A stretch of DNA of 64,000 nt, taken from NCBI GenBank assembly GCA_029556915.1, contig JAKQIT010000060.1, positions 176,923 through 240,922 of the forward strand. Direction: 5' to 3'. This DNA is from Pseudomonadota bacterium. GTDB taxonomy: Bacteria; Pseudomonadota; Gammaproteobacteria; Burkholderiales; Methylophilaceae. A model generated the notes under the pieces. It saw only the letters and a program-made list of their open reading frames with translations. It did not search any database and was not told the DNA's origin. The position numbers and the translations under genes are program-made. Below are positions 58,758 to 64,000 of this stretch, piece after piece. The first letter of the stretch is position 1; every line of letters starts with the position of its first letter.

Positions 58758-59834
58758 ATGCGAAAATTATTAGTTATTTCACTCGCTTTGATGTTGAGTC
58801 TTAGCTCAGCGATGACGTTTGCAAAAACGCAGAAAAAAGTGACTTCTGCTAAATATACGCTCAATAAAAACTTGCATGGTAAATACAAGCTCGCTAAATT
58901 TAAGCCTAGCGAAAAAGTCAGCGTAAAGAAATCGACAAAAATTAAAAGCGCAAGCAGCACCAAAATGCGCGTTAAATTGCGCAAACAACAACCCGTGTAT
59001 GTGCAACAGCAAACTATTTTTGCTGAAGCATATGACGGTAGTGGCCCTTTAGAGCTAGCATCAACCAAAGCGATGGTTATTCACCAGCAAACTGGCGAGG
59101 TGATATACGCTAAAAATACCCAACAATCTACGCCAATAGCCTCGGTAACAAAACTGATGACAGCCATGGTGATGTTAGATGCTCAATTGCCAATGGAAGA
59201 GGTCATTTACATTGCAGAAGATGATATTGATTATTTAAAAGGGACGAGTTCGCGCTTAAGTGTGGGGACTTCTCTAACGCGAGCAGAATTATTGCAGTTG
59301 GCGCTGATGTCTTCAGAAAACCGCGCTGCTTCAGCCATCGCACGTAATTATCCAGGTGGTTACGATGCTTTTATTCGTGCGATGAACCGTAAGGCCACCT
59401 CTATTGGTATGCGAGCCACGGAATTTTATGACCCAACGGGTTTGGACAGCAATAACGTATCGACGGCTGAAGATTTAGTGAAAATGGTAAAAGCGGCCTA
59501 CAAATATGACGAGATTCGCCTTGCAACAACATCCACCTCACAAGAGTTTAATTTGTATGCCTATGAAAACCCAGTAAATTTTGTTAACACAAATGCGCTG
59601 GTAAGAAATGGAGATTGGCATATTGGCTTGTCAAAAACAGGTTTTATTAGTGAGGCTGGTCGTTGCTTGGTTATGCAGGCGGAAATCTCAGGCCAACCAT
59701 TGATTATTGTATTACTTGATTCCGCTGGCAAATTATCCCGCATTGGCGATGCTAATCGAATTCGTAAATGGGTAGAATATAACAATAGCAATATCGTTGA
59801 AACCATTGCTCTAGGTGAGCACGTCAGCGGCTAG
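58758..59834 (+). CDS. pbpG: D-alanyl-D-alanine endopeptidase (PBP7-like)
   Basis: A 358-residue serine peptidase of the penicillin-binding protein S11 family. It has a signal peptide (about 1-22), then a Lys-rich linker of about 60 residues, then the catalytic domain with S129-V-T-K132, S186-E-N188 and K293-T-G295. It cuts crosslinks in murein in the periplasm. The basic linker (KLAKFKPSEKVSVKKSTKIK) is longer than in Escherichia coli PBP7. A terminator follows. Confidence 0.88.
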   Translation: MRKLLVISLALMLSLSSAMTFAKTQKKVTSAKYTLNKNLHGKYKLAKFKPSEKVSVKKSTKIKSASSTKMRVKLRKQQPVYVQQQTIFAEAYDGSGPLELASTKAMVIHQQTGEVIYAKNTQQSTPIASVTKLMTAMVMLDAQLPMEEVIYIAEDDIDYLKGTSSRLSVGTSLTRAELLQLALMSSENRAASAIARNYPGGYDAFIRAMNRKATSIGMRATEFYDPTGLDSNNVSTAEDLVKMVKAAYKYDEIRLATTSTSQEFNLYAYENPVNFVNTNALVRNGDWHIGLSKTGFISEAGRCLVMQAEISGQPLIIVLLDSAGKLSRIGDANRIRKWVEYNNSNIVETIALGEHVSG

Positions 59835-59859
59835 TAGAACCTAAAGTCTTCCAAGAGTT

Positions 59860-59884
59860 AAGCGGCCTAGTGCCGCTTTTTTTT
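59860..59884 (+). terminator. Rho-independent terminator of pbpG
   Basis: AAGCGGC (59860-59866) and GCCGCTT (59872-59878) form a seven-pair stem with a five-base loop, followed by eight T residues overlapping the stem end. It lies 26 bases after the pbpG stop. Confidence 0.9.
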
Positions 59885-59911
59885 GCGCAAACATCAATTG
59901 AAACAGATTAC

Positions 59912-62449
59912 TTAGGATTTTTTAACGCGGGTCTTTTTTGCTGCAGATTTTGCTGCCACAGGTTTTTTCGCAGATGCTTTTTTCGCAGGTGTCTTCTTCG
60001 AAGGCACATCTTTAGCTGCTTTTTCAGCCAACAAAGTCAGTGCTTCTTCTAAGGTTAATGCTTCTGGTGCCACACTTTTTGGCAGCGTTGCACGGATTTT
60101 TGCATGCTGCACATAAGGCCCATAGCGCCCTGCAAACACTTCAACACGTCCTTCACCAGATGGGTGCGCACCTAAATCGGCCAGTGGTGCTGGGCCAGTA
60201 TGCGCAGCTGCGAGCAGTGCAACTGCACCGGCTAAGTCAATTTCAAACACACTTTCAGTTTTTGGTATCGACTTAAACTTACCATCGTGGTTGACATAAG
60301 GTCCAAAGCGCCCAATATTGGCGACAATCTTCTTGCCAGTTTCTGGATGTGTGCCTAAGTCTCGTGGCAGTGAAAGCACCATTTTTGCAGTTTCTAAGCT
60401 CATATCAGCCAATGAAATTTCTTTGGGCACACTCACTCGTTTTGGCTTTTTCTTTTCACCCTCAACCGCAATACCAAGCTGTAAATAAGGGCCATATGGG
60501 CCGTTCATCAACAAAATTTCTTTATTGGTTTCATCATCCATGCCGATAATAATCGGGTCGCTACCTACTTGCGTGGCACCATCTAAGCTACGCTTGTAGT
60601 CACATTTAGGCGTGTCGTTGTAGCCTGTACAGCCAATAAAGCTACCATAACGGCTGAGTTGCTTTTGTAACGGTTTACCGCATTTTGGGCAAGCTTCGTT
60701 AATGAGTTCATTGCCAGGGCGGTCTACATCAGCTTTGTTGAGCAACTGCTGATTGAAACCCTGCCAAAACTCATTCATCACAGGAATCCACTCACGCTTG
60801 CCATCGGCGATTTCGTCTAGCTCATTTTCAAGGTTAGCTGTAAAGTCGTAATCAACATATTTGGTGAAGTGTTCGGTTAAAAATTTATTGACCACGCGAC
60901 CAACATCAGTTGGTGTGAAACGTTTTTTATCAAGCACCACATATTCACGATCTTGTAATGTGCTAATAATCGTGGCATAGGTAGAAGGGCGACCAATGCC
61001 GTACTCTTCTAAAATTTTCACTAAACTAGCTTCACCATAACGTGGAGGCGGCTCGGTAAAATGTTGGTCGCCGTAAATTTTTTCTACGGTAAGCACCTCG
61101 CCCGTTTCAAGTTGTGGCAGCTTGCTTTCACCTTCTTCCTCCTCATCATCTGTGCCTTCCATATACACGGCAATAAATCCTGGAAAGACTAATGTTTGGC
61201 CAGTTGCGCGGAACAAATTGGCATCACTTCCAACGCTTAAATCTACACTCACTGCGTCAAATTTTGCAGGTGCCATTTGACAAGCCACCGCACGTTTCCA
61301 AATCATTTCGTAAAGCTTAAATTGCTCATCGGTTAAAAATTGGCGCACGCTCGTTGGCGTGCGGCTAATATCAGTGGGGCGAATCGCTTCATGCGCTTCT
61401 TGCGCACTTTTTGATTTGGTTTTATAAGTAATGGCTGATTTTGGTAGATAATCTGCCTCAAAATTCTTTTTAATATAATCGCGAATTTGAGCAACCGCTT
61501 CGGCAGCCAAGCTAAAAGAGTCGGTACGCATATAAGTAATCAAACCAACTGTGCCACCGCCTACATCAACACCTTCATACAGTTGCTGGGCAATGCGCAT
61601 GGCCCGACTGGTGGTGAAGCCTAATTTACGCACAGCTTCTTGCTGCAAAGTGGAAGTGGTAAATGGCGCAGCAGGGCTGCGACTACGTTGCTTTTTCTCC
61701 ACGCGTGAGACCGTCGTTTTGCCTGCGCTGGCAAGTAATAATTTACCCACCACATCAGCTTGCTGGTCGTGGTTGATTACGCTAAATTGCTCAACTTTTT
61801 GATTATTGAGCTGCACCAATTTTGCGGTAAAACTGTGGTTATGTTTGAGTGCATCTAAATGGATAGACCAATATTCTTGGCTTTTAAATGCCTCGATTTC
61901 TAGCTCGCGTTCCACAATCAAACGTAACGCTGGGCTTTGCACGCGCCCAGCAGAAAGTCCACGGCGAATTTTTTTCCATAAAAGGGGTGATAAATTAAAC
62001 CCAACCAAATAATCTAATGCGCGGCGTGCTTGTTGCGCATTCACCATCGGCATAGAAATATCACGCGGATCATCAATCGCATGTTGTACAGCATTTTTGG
62101 TGATTTCATGGAAAACCACGCGTTTCATGAGCTTATTTTTAAGTAGCTTTTTATCTTTTAGAATTTCGGCTATGTGCCAAGAAATCGCTTCACCTTCGCG
62201 GTCCGGGTCGGTTGCTAGATAAATACTTTCCGCACTTTTCACAGCCTTGGCAATCGCATCCACATGTTTACTGTTACGCTCAATAACGTCGTACTTCATG
62301 GCAAAATCATGTGCGGTATCTACCGCGCCATTTTTTGGAATTAAATCTCGCACATGTCCAAATGAAGCGAGCACTTCAAAGTCGCTGCCCAGATATTTTT
62401 TGAGCGTTTTAGCTTTGGATGGAGATTCAACAATGAGTAGTTTGGACAT
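59912..62449 (-). CDS. topA: DNA topoisomerase I
   Basis: An 845-residue type IA topoisomerase. The TOPRIM domain has VESP (E8) and D81-P-D83-R-E85, and the nucleophile Tyr is Y306 in LITYMRTDS. After the core comes a zinc-finger-like C-x2-C...C motif (CPKCGKPL, then IGCTGY, KCDY), then several topoisomerase C-terminal repeats (IGMDDETNKEILLMNGPYG, GRFGPYVNHDG, GRYGPYVQH). The last 30 residues are a Lys/Ala-rich basic tail (KKTPAKKASAKK) that should bind DNA. It relaxes negative supercoils. Confidence 0.95.
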   Translation of the reverse strand: MSKLLIVESPSKAKTLKKYLGSDFEVLASFGHVRDLIPKNGAVDTAHDFAMKYDVIERNSKHVDAIAKAVKSAESIYLATDPDREGEAISWHIAEILKDKKLLKNKLMKRVVFHEITKNAVQHAIDDPRDISMPMVNAQQARRALDYLVGFNLSPLLWKKIRRGLSAGRVQSPALRLIVERELEIEAFKSQEYWSIHLDALKHNHSFTAKLVQLNNQKVEQFSVINHDQQADVVGKLLLASAGKTTVSRVEKKQRSRSPAAPFTTSTLQQEAVRKLGFTTSRAMRIAQQLYEGVDVGGGTVGLITYMRTDSFSLAAEAVAQIRDYIKKNFEADYLPKSAITYKTKSKSAQEAHEAIRPTDISRTPTSVRQFLTDEQFKLYEMIWKRAVACQMAPAKFDAVSVDLSVGSDANLFRATGQTLVFPGFIAVYMEGTDDEEEEGESKLPQLETGEVLTVEKIYGDQHFTEPPPRYGEASLVKILEEYGIGRPSTYATIISTLQDREYVVLDKKRFTPTDVGRVVNKFLTEHFTKYVDYDFTANLENELDEIADGKREWIPVMNEFWQGFNQQLLNKADVDRPGNELINEACPKCGKPLQKQLSRYGSFIGCTGYNDTPKCDYKRSLDGATQVGSDPIIIGMDDETNKEILLMNGPYGPYLQLGIAVEGEKKKPKRVSVPKEISLADMSLETAKMVLSLPRDLGTHPETGKKIVANIGRFGPYVNHDGKFKSIPKTESVFEIDLAGAVALLAAAHTGPAPLADLGAHPSGEGRVEVFAGRYGPYVQHAKIRATLPKSVAPEALTLEEALTLLAEKAAKDVPSKKTPAKKASAKKPVAAKSAAKKTRVKKS

Positions 62450-62611
62450 GTGCGCCTAGGAAAAGCATAAATTTTAAGATTACCAAGATAATAGCAAGGT
62501 AAATAGCTTTAAGACAATGACTTAGTAAAGCTTTGCTGAAAATTGTTAGCATGAAACAAAAAAATGGCGCAAAGATACGGCGAAATAAGAATAAAAAACC
62601 GTGAAAAACCG

Positions 62612-62663
62612 CCCGAGAGAAAATAATGCCTCTGGAAGCCGCATGGATATTGGCTTGCAGAGG
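62612..62663 (-). repeat. Dispersed stem-loop repeat, copy 9 (inverted)
   Basis: CCCGAGAG at the left is followed by CCTCTGGAAGCC, the loop GCATGGATATT, and GGCTTGCAGAGG. On the minus strand it reads as the standard core (loop AATATCCATGC) plus CTCTCGGGC. It lies upstream of topA and immediately after the end of the truncated ttcA. Confidence 0.85.
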
Positions 62664-62684
62664 TGGTGTAAGGAAGACGCACTA

Positions 62685-63518
62685 TTATTTACGCACAAAT
62701 TCAATTTTTGTATCGCTTATATTCGCGATATTCAGCGCATTGTCTTCTTTATCAATATCACCAAATAATGGGTCTTCGTCATCTGGAGTGGCTTGGCTTA
62801 AATTTTTGAAGTCGTATAAATCAAAATCTGCCAAGTGCGATGGCTCCACATTGCCAATCGCGCGGAAGATATTATTGATGCGCCCAGGCTGCTCAACTTC
62901 CCAAGCGTTAAGCATTTCTTTGATTTTTTGACGTTGTAAATTTTCTTGGCTGCCACATAAATCGCATGGAATAATGGGGAATTCCATTTGCCGCGCGTAG
63001 CTGGCAATGTCTTTTTCAGCGCAATATGCTAATGGACGAATCACCATAAACTCACCGCGATTGGTACTCAATTTTGGTGGCATGGCTTTCATTTTTGCGC
63101 CAAAAAACATATTTAAAAATAATGTCTGCACAATATCATCGCGATGATGACCTAGCGCAATTTTATTTGCGCCTAATTGTTTGGCGGTGGTGTAAATTAT
63201 GCCACGACGCAGACGTGAGCATAAAGAACAGGTCGTTTTACCCTCAGGGATTTTTTCCTTGACGATGGAATAAGTGTCGGCTTCTACAATGCGATAATCA
63301 ATGCCTAGTTTTTCAAAGTAAGCTGGCAAAATATCGGCTGGAAAACCCGGTTGCTTTTGATCTAAATTCATCGCAATCAACTTAAAGTTGACTGGCGCAC
63401 GTTCTTGCAAGGCTAGCAAAATCATCAACATGGCGTGGCTATCTTTGCTTATTAGCATAACTCCATAAGCTAATCTTGAAAAAAATACTATAAAATCATA
63501 TAGAAAACTAATATTCAT
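62685..63518 (-). pseudogene. ttcA: tRNA 2-thiocytidine synthetase TtcA, 5'-truncated
   Basis: A 277-codon frame whose last 250 residues match TtcA: C-S-L-C ([12 protein letters not shown]), [36 protein letters not shown] and [14 protein letters not shown] with the second Cys pair. The N-terminal region is wrong. The PP-loop SGGKDS is cut, so the frame reads [10 protein letters not shown], preceded by about 20 unrelated AT-rich codons. The junction is near 63447-63455. The usual first 40 residues and the ATP-binding Gly pair are missing, so tRNA C32 thiolation activity is unlikely. All four Cys remain, so the loss looks recent. Confidence 0.7.
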
Positions 63519-63569
63519 GTTTACATAATAATATAAATGTTAACTTTATGCACATTTTAAGCTCAATCT

Positions 63570-63788
63570 TTACATTAGTTGTGATTTAAAGTTTACTTGA
63601 AATATTAATTTCTTATTCTTGCACTGACCTAATGCAAATACATCCCATCTAGCAACAGGTATCCAGTGTAATGGTCCCATATATGCAAAACCCTTGCCGA
63701 ATTCTAGCCTAAATTTGGATATGTAATCTATAAGCCCAAGTTCAACATCTCGTTCAACGGCATCATGGGCAATTGTGCAACGGCGCAT
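63570..63788 (-). pseudogene. Remnant of a DUF1016 (YhcG-like) nuclease gene
   Basis: The translation includes DVELGLIDYISKFRLEFGKGFAYMG, close in pattern to the DUF1016 stretch L-x-D-x-I-x-x-F-L-L-E-L-G-K-G-F-A-F-V-G that precedes the PD-(D/E)XK core. It is followed by unrelated sequence (PLHWIPVARWDVFAL). Only about 25 residues match, so it is a fragment at best. No function is expected. Confidence 0.4.
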
Positions 63789-63799
63789 TGCACAATTGC
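63769..63799. repeat. 11-bp perfect inverted repeat
   Basis: GCAATTGTGCA (63769-63779) and TGCACAATTGC (63789-63799) are exact complements around nine bases. The pair overlaps the start of the DUF1016-like fragment. It may be an operator or a mobile-element end. Confidence 0.6.
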
Positions 63800-64000
63800 A
63801 AGATCACTCCAAAAATTAACTACCATCAAAATTGATAATTAAAACTAATCCGGCAGAAATATCCGCATAGCTGACGGCCAGTTTAAATTTGAAATACACT
63901 ACAACGGCCTCAAGTGAACGCTGCAGTTAACCTTGATTTTTACAGTTTCAGTGTCCTGAACTGGAAAAAACATTCATCGTTACGACCCCAGCGATAATTA

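Larger units (their letters stand above)
63519..64000. other. AT-rich region beyond the ttcA break, with gene remnants
   Basis: No intact gene is seen. A minus-strand frame at 63570-63788 resembles part of a DUF1016 (YhcG) nuclease, and an 11-base inverted repeat lies at 63769-63799. The last 150 bases include a frame ending FKFEIHYNGLK, which could be the tail of a transposase or nuclease. The stretch looks like decayed acquired DNA that displaced the 5' end of ttcA. Confidence 0.4.

Noticed and set aside
3173-62663. CRISPR array
   Set aside because: The repeated unit is dispersed over the window, internally palindromic and not in regularly spaced tandem copies; no cas genes are present.
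63841-63912. Frame ending FKFEIHYNGLK as a transposase tail
   Set aside because: Only about 20 codons after a stop and no family match could be established, so it is mentioned only as part of the terminal region.

Overview
The window looks like ordinary chromosome of a Gram-negative betaproteobacterium, most likely a methylotroph-type organism of the Methylophilaceae. This rests on several typical betaproteobacterial blocks: sigma factor/DUF3619/DUF3106/RDD, PP0621-pilS-pilR, lptFG facing pepA-holC, and pcm/tolC next to waaA. The moderately AT-rich base composition and a split class II ribonucleotide reductase fit too. The genus is an inference from gene content; no rRNA or tRNA gene is present to settle it. 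No phage, complete insertion sequence or CRISPR array was seen.

Layout. 1-2.0 kb: tail of a TonB receptor, a YkoF-like thiamine-binding protein, a PnuC/PnuT transporter and a kinase-like protein, probably a thiamine salvage locus. 2.3-6.2 kb: a minus-strand cluster of a GNAT-like 'thermostable hemolysin' protein, an AMP-forming acyl ligase, a haem-oxygenase-like diiron oxidase and an SDR, which reads as a small uncharacterised biosynthetic pathway. 6.4-9.1 kb: PAP2 phosphatase and LTA-synthase-like transferase. 9.2-13.8 kb: PstS-like protein and porin, divergent from an NtrB/NtrC-type two-component pair. 14.0-23.9 kb: a long plus-strand run of small envelope proteins, a TetR regulator, an RND pump, Pcm-like methyltransferase, TolC and an isochorismatase-like hydrolase, meeting waaA. 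25.2-28.6 kb: class II RNR split in two, with a promoter overlapping tandem NrdR boxes. 28.6-36.5 kb: an accessory stretch with an AT-rich orphan gene, large hairpin repeats, a structured leader, several very small genes, a GGDEF/EAL protein and a trypsin-like protease. 36.5-47.1 kb: DAACS symporter, M48 peptidase with a YjgN protein, a free-standing TOPRIM protein of GyrB type, a second RND pump, ampD and a Ca2+/cation antiporter. 47.2-52.7 kb: pilSR, PP0621 and the ECF sigma-factor operon. 52.6-58.1 kb: lptFG, pepA, holC and a coiled-coil protein. 58.2-62.4 kb: gcvH, pbpG, topA. 62.7-64.0 kb: a 5'-truncated ttcA joined to AT-rich DNA that contains a degraded gene fragment.

The strongest unexplained pattern is a dispersed repeat. 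Nine clear and two degenerate copies of a roughly 35-base stem-loop (stem about CCTCTGNAAGCC/GGCTTNCAGAGG), each coupled to a CTCTCGGG box, sit almost only at gene 3' ends and between convergent genes. The other leading items are the diiron-oxidase cluster, the orphan TOPRIM gene, an intrinsic terminator embedded in the coding sequence of the RDD gene, and the structured leader at about 30.0-30.1 kb.
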